Shown piece by piece: positions 48,401 to 50,457 of a stretch of 64,000 bases of DNA (positions within the stretch are counted from its first letter, which is position 1; every line of letters starts with the position of its first letter). Below the pieces are notes generated by a model that saw nothing but the letters and a program-made list of their open reading frames with translations, was not told the DNA's origin and did no database searches. Both the position numbers and the translations under genes were made by a program. The stretch covers positions 27,348,501 to 27,412,500 of the forward strand of contig NC_087256.1 in the NCBI RefSeq assembly GCF_037042905.1, written 5' to 3'. The DNA comes from Lytechinus pictus (lineage: Eukaryota > Echinodermata > Echinoidea > Temnopleuroida > Toxopneustidae).

Positions 48401-48675
48401 AAACCCGATCCTATTCATGAAGAGGAAAAAATAGAACTAAGCTAAAGCTACATGATCAAATTATGAATACATATACCGGTAGGCCTATATATATATTTAA
48501 ATAAGCCGATACGATTACGAACCTCAAATATTTTCAGCAGAATTTTAATGTAGAGTCTCCTGATGCCGAGAGATACGCCAAAGCAGGCGGGGACGATAAT
48601 GATAGCCAGCACGAACAAGAAAGGCGACACGATGAAGCCAAGAACGAGGAAAATAAATTGCTCCGAAACAGCCAT
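335..48675 (-). CDS. GPAT3/4: GPAT3/GPAT4-type glycerol-3-phosphate acyltransferase gene, 13 exons, 3' end off window
   Basis: Spliced gene for an ER-membrane acyltransferase that makes lysophosphatidate from glycerol-3-phosphate and acyl-CoA, the first step of glycerolipid and triacylglycerol synthesis. Thirteen exons joined at AG/GT borders give 1227 nt, 409 codons, in one frame without stops. Visible features: hydrophobic N-terminus (residues 6-30), acidic stretch (68-78), second hydrophobic region (171-212), block I NHTSPID (261-267), block II FERSE (305-309), block III PEGTC (336-340), block IV YPAAIK (361-366). Family proteins are about 430-460 residues, so roughly the last 50-60 residues are missing beyond the left edge. 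The N-terminus looks closer to GPAT4 and some internal residues to GPAT3, as expected of an invertebrate pre-duplication orthologue (inference). The Ty3 element and the foldback lie in intron 2. Confidence 0.93.
464..1150. other. Intron 12, left part, no gene seen
   Basis: Intronic sequence. 736-885 has imperfect inverted termini (GATTTCATAAAACTTT and TTTTTATGAAAT), suggesting an old MITE. A run of about 18 G lies at 1132-1150. Confidence 0.5.
1151..1315. mobile_element. Short palindromic MITE, family copy 1
   Basis: Ends TCATAAAGCTGTTC and GAACAGCTTTATGA with complementary interior (TTAAGAGTGAC / GTTGCTCTTA). A second copy lies at 20642-20810 and a fragment at about 21486-21540. No ORF. Confidence 0.8.
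1942..2027 (-). CDS. GPAT3/4: GPAT exon 12, blocks III and IV (residues 338-366)
   Basis: Lies between TTTTCAG| and AAG|GTAATG. Encodes [20 protein letters not shown] then GRIYPAAIK, almost identical to vertebrate GPAT3/4 and the most conserved exon seen. It completes block III (EGTC) and contains block IV (YPAAIK). Confidence 0.96.
2174..2614. mobile_element. Possible MITE with TAATAAGCC termini
   Basis: TAATAAGCCAGTTCACGGTT on the left and the complementary AACCGTGAACAGGCTTATTA on the right, about 440 bp apart in intron 11. No clear target duplication. Confidence 0.5.
3363..3418 (-). CDS. GPAT3/4: GPAT exon 11 (residues 319-337)
   Basis: Lies between CCTACAG| and G|GTAAGT. 56 bp. Encodes [18 protein letters not shown], equivalent to LTEHVQDKSKLPILIFPE. 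Block III is split between this exon and the next (FPE|GTC). Confidence 0.94.
3784..3902 (-). CDS. GPAT3/4: GPAT exon 10, block II FERSE (residues 280-318)
   Basis: Lies between TTACTTGTAG| and AC|GTAAGA. Encodes [16 protein letters not shown] and [14 protein letters not shown], corresponding to VGQVHGGLMGVIQRAM and HVWFERSE of vertebrate GPAT4. The FERSE segment contributes to glycerol-3-phosphate binding in this family. Confidence 0.94.
4300..4562. repeat. Dispersed repeat, shared with 13950-14175
   Basis: Both regions share CCATGG.AACAGGC, GCACTGTGACAAAA, CATCAGCATTGGACATTTTT and GGAAATCTGCATAAACC in the same order and orientation. Non-coding, in intron 9. Confidence 0.75.
5190..5505 (+). 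mobile_element. tRNA-derived SINE
   Basis: Pol III type head: an A-box-like TGGCCCAGTGGATTA and a B box GGTTTGAATCC (in 5200-5260). It is followed by a body with CCACATTGTGCTGCACTC and GGTGAATGGGTACCTGG, which resembles conserved deuterostome SINE central domains (recalled, not checked). The 3' end is GCGCTATACAAGAAC followed by an AT-rich tail. The same 15 bases end the LINE at 50254-54722. It is inserted antisense in GPAT intron 9, its tail abutting the exon 9 donor. Confidence 0.8.
5511..5604 (-). CDS. GPAT3/4: GPAT exon 9, catalytic block I NHTSPID (residues 248-279)
   Basis: Lies between TATTACAG| and TTT|GTAAGT. Encodes [20 protein letters not shown], the NHx4D catalytic block of glycerolipid acyltransferases (H262, D267), then [14 protein letters not shown] ends about 10 bp beyond the donor (see 5190-5505). 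Confidence 0.95.
5693..6093. mobile_element. Non-autonomous hAT-like element, 401 bp
   Basis: Ends CAGAGCTGCCAA and TTGGCAGGTCTG, flanked by ATGGGC on both sides (6 bp, or 7 with the next C). The related copy at 18886-19333 shares the interior (GGCGCACTCGC, GCTGCATGCAAGCTAAA). No ORF. Confidence 0.75.
6400..7125. repeat. Imperfect (GAT)n satellite, internally duplicated
   Basis: Degenerate GAT/GAC/AAT triplets. A leader CATATTGGTCAGATCATGTTC recurs 333 bp later, so the block arose by duplication. The long open frames here (Met/Asp or Ser/Ile runs) are repeat translations, not genes. Confidence 0.9.
7212..7301 (-). CDS. GPAT3/4: GPAT exon 8 (residues 218-247)
   Basis: Lies between TTTCTCAG| and AA|GTAAGG. 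Encodes [20 protein letters not shown] then [10 protein letters not shown], matching the HLMCYRICVRALTAIITYHD segment just before the catalytic block. Confidence 0.92.
7770..8357. mobile_element. TTAA-flanked palindromic MITE
   Basis: TTAA at 7770-7773 and 8354-8357 flank inverted arms starting AGGAAACCAAAACCCAAG. The arms pair over about 200 bp, including GCAAACGTGCTTCAAAATGG. TTAA duplication fits piggyBac- or Kolobok-type transposons. No transposase. Confidence 0.85.
8709..8941. mobile_element. Short MITE with ~50 bp inverted ends
   Basis: Arms AGTACCGAAGCGATGACGTC and its imperfect complement, both running into GGTTCTAAACA. No ORF; intron 7. Confidence 0.7.
9151..9442. mobile_element. 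Palindromic repeat AGGGCCC...GGGCCCT
   Basis: Inverted ends GGGCCCCATCTTACAAAGAG and CTCTTTGTAAGACGGGCCC, with GATTGATCCAATCAACC against GGTTGATCGGATCAATC. A one-ended relative lies at about 40490-40545. Confidence 0.8.
9486..10129. mobile_element. Non-autonomous Tc1/mariner-like element
   Basis: Ends CAGTTGAGGCCAAGAGTTTA and the complementary CTTCTGGACTCAACTG, flanked by TA. A second conserved block, GTTTACATACA.CCA.GAAATTC, fits Tc1-type long TIRs. 644 bp, no transposase. Confidence 0.85.
10221..10295 (-). CDS. GPAT3/4: GPAT exon 7 (residues 193-217), membrane segment
   Basis: Lies between ACTTTCAG| and AA|GTAAGT. Encodes a hydrophobic helix ([20 protein letters not shown]) ending GYFPNWK, equivalent to the ISLLVVGTT..GYLPNG region of the family. 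75 bp. Confidence 0.9.
10337..10727. mobile_element. hAT-like MITE with TTCCCTGA repeats
   Basis: Ends CAAGGTTCCTAGC and GCTGGGAACCCTG. The interior repeats (A)TTCCCTGAxTTTT six or more times. Lies just upstream of exon 7 (10295) in intron 6. Confidence 0.65.
11342..11919. mobile_element. TTAA-type palindromic MITE (copy 1)
   Basis: Arms GAATGAAACCTTTGGAACAA against TTGTTCCAAAGGTTTAATTC, pairing through GCGACAAAGATGTGTGATGT. The right end has TTAA; the left end has lost it. A better copy is at 43079-43669. Confidence 0.8.
12178..12463. mobile_element. Palindromic repeat GGCC.GTATTCTGAA (copy 1)
   Basis: Ends GGCCTGTATTCTGAATTCAG and ACTTCAGAATACGGGCC. Related copies at 59070-59362 and 60669-60970 share TTAAAGTTGTGGTT, the AGCCAA block and the ACTTCAGAATACGGG end. 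Confidence 0.7.
13323..13388 (-). CDS. GPAT3/4: GPAT exon 6 (residues 171-192), membrane segment
   Basis: Lies between CTTCTAG| and CTGAG|GTACGT. Encodes [20 protein letters not shown] then PL, matching the conserved LRLTVLW...RYCFLLPLR membrane-associated segment of GPAT3/4. 66 bp. Confidence 0.94.
13436..13500. repeat. (GA)n microsatellite
   Basis: GA-rich run in intron 6, 48 bp upstream of the exon 6 acceptor. On the gene strand it is a long CT tract. A similar CT tract is at 14338-14400. Confidence 0.9.
14176..15485. other. Intron 5 segment, nothing recognised
   Basis: AT-rich intronic sequence with a (CT)n run (14338-14400) and a C13 run (15286-15299). Open frames are short and without family resemblance. 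Confidence 0.5.
15486..15755. mobile_element. Possible MITE with TTTCACACG ends
   Basis: CCACCCTTTCACACGG on the left and CACGTGTGAAAAGG on the right, with internal GTGTGAAA repeats and complementary blocks. Target duplication not clear. Confidence 0.5.
16418..18498. mobile_element. Inner element with GGCGGATCCAG ends
   Basis: Ends CAGGGGCGGATCCAG and CTGGATCCGCCTATG. The body is a degenerate ~110-190 bp repeat, each unit carrying a variant of GCGAGCGCGAAGCGCGAGC, then a CT-rich tract ending TTTGCTCCGCCAATAGGGG. The same body, reversed, lies in the element at 51763-53152. Target duplication unclear. Confidence 0.75.
16670..18272. repeat. Degenerate minisatellite with GCGAGCGCGAAGCGCGAGC
   Basis: About 13 copies of the GC-rich 19-mer (for example 16681, 16874, 17112, 17220, 17318, 18251) set in AT-rich spacers containing ATTTTGAxATT and AATCATGAAAATGA. 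Older units (17700-18060) are eroded. Confidence 0.85.
18886..19333. mobile_element. Non-autonomous hAT-like element, copy 2 of the CAGACCTGCCAA family
   Basis: Ends CAGACCTGCCAACC and GGTTGGCAGGTCTG, flanked by ATAATA (18880-18885, 19334-19339). It sits directly beside, and partly overlaps, the target duplication of the hAT-like element ending at 18874. Confidence 0.8.
19675..20615. mobile_element. Repeat element with tandem DR1-containing units
   Basis: Left GTCTCACCTGCAT and right ATGCAGGTGAGAC are inverted ends. The body is four to five ~160-190 bp units. Each holds TGACCTTTGACCTTG, TCATGTGAC and GCAGGATGTTCAGTGATACTT. It ends in a GCCGCCGCCG run. Partial copies lie at 24598-24965 and 45214-45300. 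Confidence 0.85.
20642..20810. mobile_element. Short palindromic MITE, family copy 2
   Basis: TTTCATAAAGCTGTCTGTAA and its complement CGAACAGCTTTATGA. Same family as 1151-1315, with matching centre CACCATTAAxTGT. Confidence 0.85.
20811..22221. other. Intron 5 segment next to exon 5, no gene seen
   Basis: Intronic. Contains a fragment of the AAAGCTGTTCxTAAG MITE family (about 21486-21540) and an ATT run near 21660. The open frames on the plus strand show no family resemblance and no coding bias that I can see. Confidence 0.5.
22222..22276 (-). CDS. GPAT3/4: GPAT exon 5 (residues 153-170, 55 bp)
   Basis: Lies between TTCTTTAG| and AAG|GTAAGC. With the carried-over G it reads [18 protein letters not shown], the family's EELESWNLLSRTNYNFQYI segment. 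It leaves AG for the next exon. Confidence 0.92.
22690..22900. mobile_element. MITE with AAGCCTGGGTCACACC ends
   Basis: Inverted ends AAGCCTGGGTCACACC and GGTGTAACCCTGGCTT around ATTCGGG-rich sequence, within intron 4. Resembles in style the elements at 55545-55707 and 60056-60556. Confidence 0.7.
23522..23564 (-). CDS. GPAT3/4: GPAT exon 4 (residues 139-152, 43 bp)
   Basis: Micro-exon between TTTGTAG| and G|GTGAGT: 14 codons plus one base. It encodes [14 protein letters not shown], nearly identical to the [14 protein letters not shown] segment of vertebrate GPAT4. The phase joins exons 3 and 5. Confidence 0.93.
24598..24965. repeat. Partial copy of the DR1-repeat element
   Basis: Starts with GCCCCTCTGGTAGTCTCGCCTGCAT-like sequence (split here by variation). 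Two units carry TGACCTTTGACCT (24884-24896) or a one-base variant (about 24724). It ends immediately before exon 3. Confidence 0.8.
25015..25166 (-). CDS. GPAT3/4: GPAT exon 3 (residues 88-138)
   Basis: Acceptor TATTCCCAG| and donor GAG|GTAAAA. Two bases plus 50 codons. It contains [16 protein letters not shown], matching the FELSDIFYFCRKGME segment of GPAT4. A partial second copy of this exon lies 170 bp upstream in the gene (25255-25336). Confidence 0.92.
25255..25336 (-). pseudogene. Partial tandem duplicate of GPAT exon 3
   Basis: This copies the first 82 bp of exon 3 together with its polypyrimidine tract and TTTTCCCAG acceptor, 170 bp from the real exon. The open frame is retained with several substitutions (for example TYR for ASP after the HK pair). 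The similarity stops at AACAG, which happens to be followed by GT. Inclusion with exon 3 would break the frame: it leaves two bases where exon 3 needs one. I read it as a dead or alternative exon from a local duplication. Confidence 0.85.
25595..25792 (+). CDS. Small acidic ORF in the foldback arm, function unknown
   Basis: 65 codons, acidic at the C-terminus ([11 protein letters not shown]). The mirrored arm (28016-28200, minus strand) keeps the same frame open, although the ATG has changed there. The preserved frame in both arms could mark an exon of the parental transposon, or simply a young duplicate. I do not recognise it. Confidence 0.3.
   Translation: MRDWLSHVKLHLHAKPVARVCFLHTVTEYFDQEMKENPEFYLDLDFQIDDFEDEENDDEMNNKVT
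26151..27310 (-). mobile_element. 5'-truncated non-LTR retrotransposon fragment with restriction-like endonuclease
   Basis: Foreign insert in the foldback's left arm. It carries the end of a retroelement ORF on the minus strand and a ~105 bp 3' tail (26151-26255) ending GATTATCTCAAAT. Only GA is shared at the two junctions, so the target duplication is 2 bp or absent. Such minimal duplications are compatible with R2-type elements (inference). Confidence 0.7.
26256..27308 (-). pseudogene. C-terminal REL-endonuclease region of an R2-superclade-like retrotransposon
   Basis: About 350 codons, open at the 5' junction and ending at TAG (26256-26258). There is no proper ATG at the truncated start. 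It shows a zinc knuckle C-x2-C-x7-H-x4-C (residues 114-130), then RPD (224-226) with E241 in [10 protein letters not shown], the RPD...E pattern of the restriction-like endonuclease of R2/NeSL/Dong-type elements. PVEIGCRGY follows. Reverse transcriptase is missing. ELTVPWE proteins are, as I recall, widespread in cnidarian, fish and echinoderm genomes. Confidence 0.75.
28233..30074. other. Intron 2 segment, no gene seen
   Basis: AT-rich. Contains five copies of GTCCCATACGTAAC or variants in both orientations (28695-29066) and a G16 run (29634-29650). I recognise no coding exon. Confidence 0.5.
30075..31263 (-). repeat. 3' LTR (long form, 1189 bp)
   Basis: On the plus strand it starts TGTTGGGACGG and ends TTGTCACTACA, the usual TG...CA. 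CCAT precedes it (30071-30074), matching 39711-39714. It differs from the 5' LTR by four extra bases near 31005. Confidence 0.95.
30747..30835 (+). other. tRNA-like / SINE-like segment inside the long LTR
   Basis: GACGAGCCCAG at the start, a hairpin GTCGG..CCGAC, and a B-box-like GGTTCAAATCC (30815-30825). T-stem pairing is poor, so it is no functional tRNA. Also present at 39195-39283. It lies within the ~590 bp that the short LTR (31365-31967) lacks, so an old SINE insertion into the LTR is plausible. Confidence 0.35.
31269..31277 (-). other. Polypurine tract next to the 3' LTR
   Basis: On the minus strand AGGAGGGGA lies 5 bp before the 3' LTR, in the position of the plus-strand primer of LTR retrotransposons. 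Confidence 0.75.
31365..31967 (-). repeat. Short LTR variant (603 bp) inside the element
   Basis: Begins TGTTGGGACGG like the long LTR and follows it to GTCTCAGTGGAAC with a dozen or more differences. It then ends CTGACA, lacking the remaining ~590 bp. It is followed on the gene strand by AAATG and then a segment unrelated to the primer site. Probably an LTR from a sister lineage. Confidence 0.8.
31968..32081. other. Unassigned 114-bp joint between short LTR and truncated pol
   Basis: No match to the rest of the element that I can find. The truncated pol frame runs into it for 17 codons and stops at 32032. Confidence 0.5.
32032..32682 (-). pseudogene. Truncated second pol copy (protease and start of RT region)
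   Basis: Duplicates the first ~600 bp of pol, including the protease motif [10 protein letters not shown], then breaks at 32082 into foreign sequence. At the DNA level 32082-33774 matches 36831-38522 with only a handful of substitutions and one indel. Cannot give a working polymerase. Confidence 0.9.
32667..33545 (-). CDS. gag: Gag, intact copy (292 aa)
   Basis: Structural protein of the retrotransposon particle. ATG at 33545-33543 ([10 protein letters not shown]); the frame stays open upstream without an ATG. The core contains [20 protein letters not shown], typical of CsRn1-type gag. The C-terminus has a basic [11 protein letters not shown] stretch and then C-x2-H-x9-C-x3-C (CWYH...CKAPC), the CHCC finger of that clade. 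It ends at TAG, four bases after a GGGAAAC slip site. Unlike the copy beside the full pol, this one has no frameshift. Confidence 0.93.
   Translation of the reverse strand: MSQEDAGAKSTADSESILGAVALKLPPFWRNDPEVWFAQAEAQFATRNIVVESTKYSYVIATLPPEVAQDIRDVLINPPVSEPYTTLKKKIIARTTESEQRRVQMLLTEEELGDRKPSQLLRRMEQLVGDQKLERGILRQLFLQRLPHNVRLILASTSESLALSDLAVLADRILEAHVPVVNTVAPVTDAGSHAITVKPAQSGDIQGANSNLVRQIADLTKLVRELATAVGQLKHDRSRSRNRSRSKTRDKRDSTPVSESPEDRGYCWYHSQYAENAHRCKAPCNWNSQGNA
32673..32679 (-). promoter_or_regulatory. -1 frameshift heptamer GGGAAAC (inner copy)
   Basis: Reads G GGA AAC in the gag frame, directly before GCA TAG. Pol is open in the -1 frame from 32682. Same arrangement as at 37422-37428. Confidence 0.7.
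33756..33774 (-). other. Inner primer-binding site (tRNA-Trp)
   Basis: Plus-strand GATCACGTCGGGATCACCA equals the 3' end of tRNA-Trp with one mismatch. Here the sequence beyond CCA is not LTR but GGCTATATGCC, so the junction falls exactly at the primer-site edge. Confidence 0.85.
33775..34242. other. Pol 3' untranslated region with inverted segments
   Basis: 468 bp between the pol stop and the inner primer site. 33984-34054 recurs inverted at 31290-31360. ACAATGTTCACTATCAA (33834-33850) recurs inverted at 34107-34123. AT-rich, no ORF. Confidence 0.75.
34243..37431 (-). CDS. pol: Pol polyprotein: protease, RT, RNase H, integrase
   Basis: Open in the -1 frame relative to gag, about 1060 codons from the slip site to a TAA-type stop at 34243. 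Protease active site VDTGAAVSV lies just before residue 1 of the conventional count (first residues SVILP). Counted from there: RT box YIDD at 296-299; RNase H acidic residues D450, E491, D516, D561; integrase zinc finger H644, H648, C678, C681; catalytic D710, D769, E805 with 35 residues between the last two. No stop or frameshift, so all catalytic domains look intact. Order RT-RH-IN is Ty3/gypsy. Confidence 0.95.
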   Translation of the reverse strand, partial: SGKRIDQRVGAINPTGQPDSRLFYIHDINSRKKFLVDTGAAVSVILPTKRQRVKPSTLKLRAANGSRITTYGQQSLTLDLGLRRSCRWIFIIADVTMPILGADFLHHFQFLIDMAKPRLIDPLTNMQVSGRHTDTVSLSPVFDTPEAIDAYTKMLRDEYADITIPVYRSQDVKHNVVHHIVTRGQPVTARPRRLTGDKLDIARNEFQHMLDLGIIRPSSSQWASPLHMVPKKTAGDWRPCGDYRALNKATVPDRYPVPHIQDFTANLNGKRIFSKIDLVRAYHQIPVAPDDICKTAICTPFGLYEFERMPFGLRNAAQSFQRFIDQVIRGLPFVYAYIDDLLVASNSEGEHERHLRLLFERLREFGVVVNPNKCVFGRSELEFLGHRINRDGVSPLPDKVDAIRNCTVPTTLKQLRGFLGLVNFYRRFIPNCAHILMPLTDLLRNRKKRSKKPLDWSPACTAAFVEVKEKLAQITLLAYPNSDYPLSLMVDASDRAIGGVIQQLHDNAWEPIAFFSRKLLPAETRYSAFGRELLAIYLAIKHFRYMLEGRPFCVYTDHKPLTYALNAKPDRHSPREIRQLDFISQFTTDIRYVKGQDNVVADTLSRPDISTLHTESRIDFTDIAEAQETDSELQAYLNSEVNSSMVLKKVPRLTTGGSIVCDTSHGLARPFVPKIHRRAVFDAIHGLSHPGVRATQRAITARYVWPGINKDVRKWARECLPCQRSKTNRHVKAPQGTFSTPDARFAHVHLDLVGPLPHSNGYTYLLTCIDRFTRWPEAIPITDITAETVAKTFVERWVAMFGTPSSVTTDRGRQFESRLFAELTKLLGTTRIRTTAYHPAANGMVERFHRQLKAALKAYEDPSRWSEQLPLTLLGIRSTIKADLSCSSAELVFGTTLRLPGQFVTAERTDVDPSDYISRLRRHMASCTLTPTRAKQGSTHIPRDLFSCSHVFVRVDSVRKPLQQPYKGPYKVLKRKDRFFTLDIDGKRDQICIDRLKVAYIENQESLEESLSKSKSIVKGRIPSSVVKSAVQSSRTSTPTAPIRKTRSGRYVRFPERYIAVC
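37416..38293 (-). pseudogene. gag: Gag copy with one-base deletion
   Basis: Near-identical to 32667-33545, but one A is missing at about 37789 (CTGCCATACGG against CTGCCAATACGG). The frame changes after about residue 168, before the basic region and CHCC finger. As it stands, the pol-bearing copy cannot make full Gag or, through the normal slip site, Gag-Pol. Confidence 0.92.
37422..37428 (-). promoter_or_regulatory. -1 frameshift heptamer GGGAAAC at the gag-pol overlap
   Basis: G GGA AAC in the gag frame, followed by GCA TAG. Pol is open in the -1 frame across it. GGGAAAC is an established slippery heptamer (for example simian type D retrovirus gag-pro). A downstream stimulatory structure was not evaluated. 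Confidence 0.75.
38504..38522 (-). other. Primer-binding site complementary to tRNA-Trp
   Basis: Plus-strand GATCACGTCGGGATCACCA, one mismatch from the tRNA-Trp 3' end GATCACGTCGGGGTCACCA, three bases from the 5' LTR. The tRNA-Trp primer is a hallmark of the CsRn1 clade. Confidence 0.88.
38526..39710 (-). repeat. 5' LTR (long form, 1185 bp)
   Basis: TGTTGGGACGG...TTGTCACTACA on the plus strand, followed by the CCAT duplication (39711-39714). Should carry the element promoter, in the same direction as the GPAT gene. Confidence 0.95.
39767..40030. mobile_element. One-ended TTAA MITE fragment
   Basis: TTAA then AGGGGAAGTTAATCCTGAC and GCAGAAAAAGTAATAAAATA, the same family as 58390-58887. The second arm is not recognisable. 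A C18-type run follows near 40147. Confidence 0.65.
40603..40711 (-). CDS. GPAT3/4: GPAT exon 2 (residues 52-87), acidic linker
   Basis: Acceptor ...CATGTAG| and donor G|GTAAGT frame 36 codons plus one base. The start [12 protein letters not shown] corresponds to the WATLRME-like segment of vertebrate GPAT4. It then runs into an acidic low-complexity stretch ([11 protein letters not shown], residues 68-78), the least conserved part of the protein. The phase fits exons 1 and 3 exactly, which is the main support for this fast-evolving exon. Confidence 0.85.
40712..41543. other. Intron 1 segment, nothing recognised
   Basis: AT-rich, with many TACATGTA motifs. No exon-like open frame with splice sites seen. 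Confidence 0.5.
41544..41942. mobile_element. Palindromic MITE GGGCCGTCTGCACC
   Basis: Ends GCACCATCCCGAGTTT and AAACTCGGGATGGTGC, with repeated ATTATCGCGCTA and AATCTCGAGATT inside. Intron 1. Confidence 0.75.
42117..42342. mobile_element. Palindromic MITE GGGTGTTTCAC
   Basis: GGGGGGTGTTTCACATAGAT against TTGTGAAACACCCCCC, with AAGTATGACTTAGAGTCGCA opposed by GTGCGACCTAATTCATACTT. In style like the 1151 and 20642 family. Confidence 0.7.
43079..43669. mobile_element. TTAA-type palindromic MITE (copy 2)
   Basis: TTAA at 43079-43082 and 43666-43669 around AGGAGAATGAAACCTTTGG...CCAAAGGTTTCATTCCCCT. The arms match those at 11342-11919 closely. Confidence 0.85.
44196..44839. mobile_element. Palindromic element capped by poly-G/poly-C
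   Basis: Ends CCCGGGGGGGGGGGGCCACTT and its complement. The inverted arms continue through TTGACGAGTGGATACCATGC for ~50 bp. The interior has tandem CACCCCTAACAAGTATTGG-like repeats. Confidence 0.8.
45214..45300. repeat. Fragment of the DR1-repeat element end
   Basis: CGCCTCTGGCAGTCTCGCCT and GACTTTGAAAATGACTATAA match the left ends at 19675 and 24598. Cut off by the element starting at 45301. Confidence 0.65.
45301..46704. mobile_element. hAT-like element with internal ~220 bp tandem repeats
   Basis: Ends CAGGGTTGGC and GCCAACCCTG. Four units repeat AATCATTGATTTAAATCAC, CCATTGAAACATGTACAAAT and AGAAAGATTTTATCAACG (starting near 45330, 45575, 45795, 45980). No 8-bp duplication found. Its only open frame has no family resemblance. 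Confidence 0.65.
46726..47177. repeat. Direct repeat pair, ~350 bp apart
   Basis: GCCAAATAAGGAAAGGGTCACTTAA-type blocks (split by variation), GTGACTTTTCAGAATACCAAAA and CTTTCAGAATACCGCCCC occur at 46733-46836 and again at 47090-47170. Confidence 0.75.
47191..47670. mobile_element. Palindrome GTGGATTGTATTACCGA
   Basis: GATTGTATTACCGA on the left and TCGGTAATACAATC on the right, with internal ATTACCGAAC/GGTTCGGTAAT blocks. Intron 1, next to another palindrome. Confidence 0.6.
47691..48284. mobile_element. Palindrome GGGCACTAGTATTCAACCCG
   Basis: Outer ends GCACTAGTATTCAACCCG and GGGTTGAATACTAGTGC, with a nested second pair (CTAGTAGTAGTATTCAACCTAG / CTAGGTTGAATACTAG) at 47894 and 48062. Lies between exon 1 and intron 1 repeats. 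Confidence 0.7.
48523..48675 (-). CDS. GPAT3/4: GPAT exon 1 (start codon, residues 1-51)
   Basis: The ATG at 48675-48673 opens a hydrophobic signal-anchor-like N-terminus ([10 protein letters not shown]). It is followed by the family block [17 protein letters not shown] and KILLKIFE. The frame stays open upstream but without another ATG, so this ATG was chosen. The exon ends GAG|GTTCGT, a weaker donor than the others, in phase 0. The 51 codons join in frame to exon 2. Confidence 0.92.
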
Positions 48676-48938
48676 TTTAATATAGGAAGACGAATTTGAA
48701 AAGGGAATTACTCCTGCCTTCAAACAGATTGATATTATACAGATGAATTACATGATGTTACGTCTAATTCAGTTTCAGAATTTGAGAGTTTATTTGCGAA
48801 GTGTTCACCCATTCCCTACTTTGACCCAGTCGTCTTTTACACGCACGGTACGCTATACGCATACGGTGACGGTCTGCCAAAGTTTTTGTAGAGAGAGGGC
48901 GTCATCACTTTGCAAACATTGAGTTGGTAACTTATCGA
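48676..48938 (-). promoter_or_regulatory. Presumed 5' UTR and promoter side of the GPAT gene
   Basis: This is the non-repetitive stretch between the start codon and the first upstream repeat (48939). I see no TATA box at a convincing distance. It contains several CGs (for example near 48830-48890), unlike the surrounding AT-rich DNA. The transcription start and any upstream non-coding exon cannot be placed from sequence alone. Confidence 0.3.
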
Positions 48939-49371
48939 AGGTGCGACATAACTTTTTAGAAGCGCTTGCCCGGTCGGGCAAGTAAATCTTTAAATAGTTG
49001 GAATATACTTGCCCAAAAAACTATTTCACTTGCCCGAAAAAATCCTTGAAAAAAAAGGTTTTACCTCTTATTGCTGTGTTATAAACCATTGACATTTTCT
49101 ATCTTTTGACATGAACTGATGATCTATTACATTTCTTTTTCCAAAGTGATTTTATCCTGCACGCCATGACGAAAATTAGGGTCAATATAATATTATATCG
49201 ACCCCAATTTTGGTCATTCTACTGTGAGAATTTTGCTTTCTACTCTGTGAATTTTGCTTGCCCAATTCGGGCAAGTAGTTTTGGTATTTACTTCAAAACA
49301 CTTGCCCGACTCTAACTTTTACTTGCCCCAGGCAATTGGGCAAGTGCTTATGTAGCACCCTGTGACCTTAA
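48939..49371. mobile_element. MITE AAGGTGCGACATAA with ACTTGCCC repeats
   Basis: Ends AGGTGCGACATAA and TTATGTAGCACCCT, with many copies of ACTTGCCC/GGGCAAGT in both orientations. First repeat upstream of the GPAT start. Confidence 0.75.
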
Positions 49372-49595
49372 AAGTCAAGTTCACCCCAGAAAAATGTTCA
49401 TTTGAATAAGAGAGAAAAATCAAACTAGCATAACGCTGAAAATTTCATCCAAATCGGATGTAAAATAAGAAAGTTATGACATTTTGCACAAAGTGATATC
49501 CGCATCTCAGTGACATGCAATTTGTCGATGATGTCCCTTCCTCACTATTTCTTTTGTTTTTTATTGTTTAAATCATATAATATTTTATTTTTTTT

Positions 49596-49670
49596 AGTAA
49601 GTGTATTGTTGACAGTAAAGTTAAGTGTGAAGTCTTCACACTTAACTTTACTGTCAACAATACACTTACT
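49596..49670. repeat. Perfect 75-bp palindrome
   Basis: 37-bp arms (AGTAAGTGTATTGTTGACAG onward) with a single central T and no mismatch. Far cleaner than the other inverted repeats here. Confidence 0.9.
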
Positions 49671-49686
49671 TACGGACCTTACGATC

Positions 49687-49710
49687 CTGATGAAGGGCAT
49701 GTGCCCGAAA
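49687..49710 (+). ncRNA. Hammerhead-ribozyme-like core, incomplete
   Basis: CTGATGA, then a GGGCA/TGCCC hairpin, then GAAA: two of the three conserved blocks of a hammerhead ribozyme in correct order. Such cores are known from Penelope-like elements and retrozymes. I could not place a convincing stem III and cleavage site. Confidence 0.3.
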
Positions 49711-49933
49711 GCTTGATGAAAAAACGGTGTTATGACCTTGCTACGGCCCTCTCCATACTCTTGATCTCAAATATATATACGGTATGTGTGTGTGAAATTT
49801 TACATGTACAACGTAAAGCTTTGGCTACTCTTTATATTTTGTGATAGAAATGGATGATGAGTACAATGGTAGGCGTAGCTTAAATCAAGGTTCCCCAGAG
49901 CTATCTGGGTAAAATTGGTAATGCCGAAAAAAT

Positions 49934-50004
49934 GTCTCTGCCGGGAATCGAACCCGGGCCCCCAGCTTTGAACGCCGGTGCCTTAACCACTAGACCACAG
50001 AGAC
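49934..50004 (-). tRNA. tRNA-like gene with UCA anticodon (repeat-derived)
   Basis: 71 nt with a perfect 7-bp acceptor stem (GTCTCTG/CAGAGAC), D arm GTCT/AGGC, anticodon stem CCGGC/GCTGG with loop GTTCAAA (anticodon TCA), 4-nt variable loop and T arm CCGGG-TTCGATT-CCCGG. The A and B boxes resemble tRNA-Glu. A T6 Pol III terminator follows directly. Because it belongs to a repeated unit, I regard it as a SINE or tandem-repeat head rather than a proven tRNA gene. Confidence 0.6.
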
Positions 50005-50457
50005 GGGTTAGTTGCTAGGGCGACCCCCATCCGATTGACCGTCAGATAGACAGATTTTCGACACTAAACCAATTACAATTTCCTTTGTCGGGTGTAGGTG
50101 GGTTTTGAACAATGGCAAGCCGCCATGCCTCAGCTGGATCAAAGCTATTGCTTTGATACAATACACGTATGAGAGATAGTATACAAATGTGTGAAATTTT
50201 ACATGTACAACAGCTTTGGCAACTCTTTTATTTAAATATTTTGTGAAAGAAATGGATGATGATGACGGGTTCTTGTATAGCGCCGGTATCCGCCTCAGCT
50301 GGGCGCTCATGGCGCTTGCTCAAAAATAGGAAATATCTCACAAATTTCAATGTCTTCAAACAGTATTTAGGATCATCATTCAGTTCAAGTACTGTCCTAG
50401 TAATGCTACAATTGAGTTATTCTTGCAATAATATTGGAGTGAGGAACAGAAAAGTCT

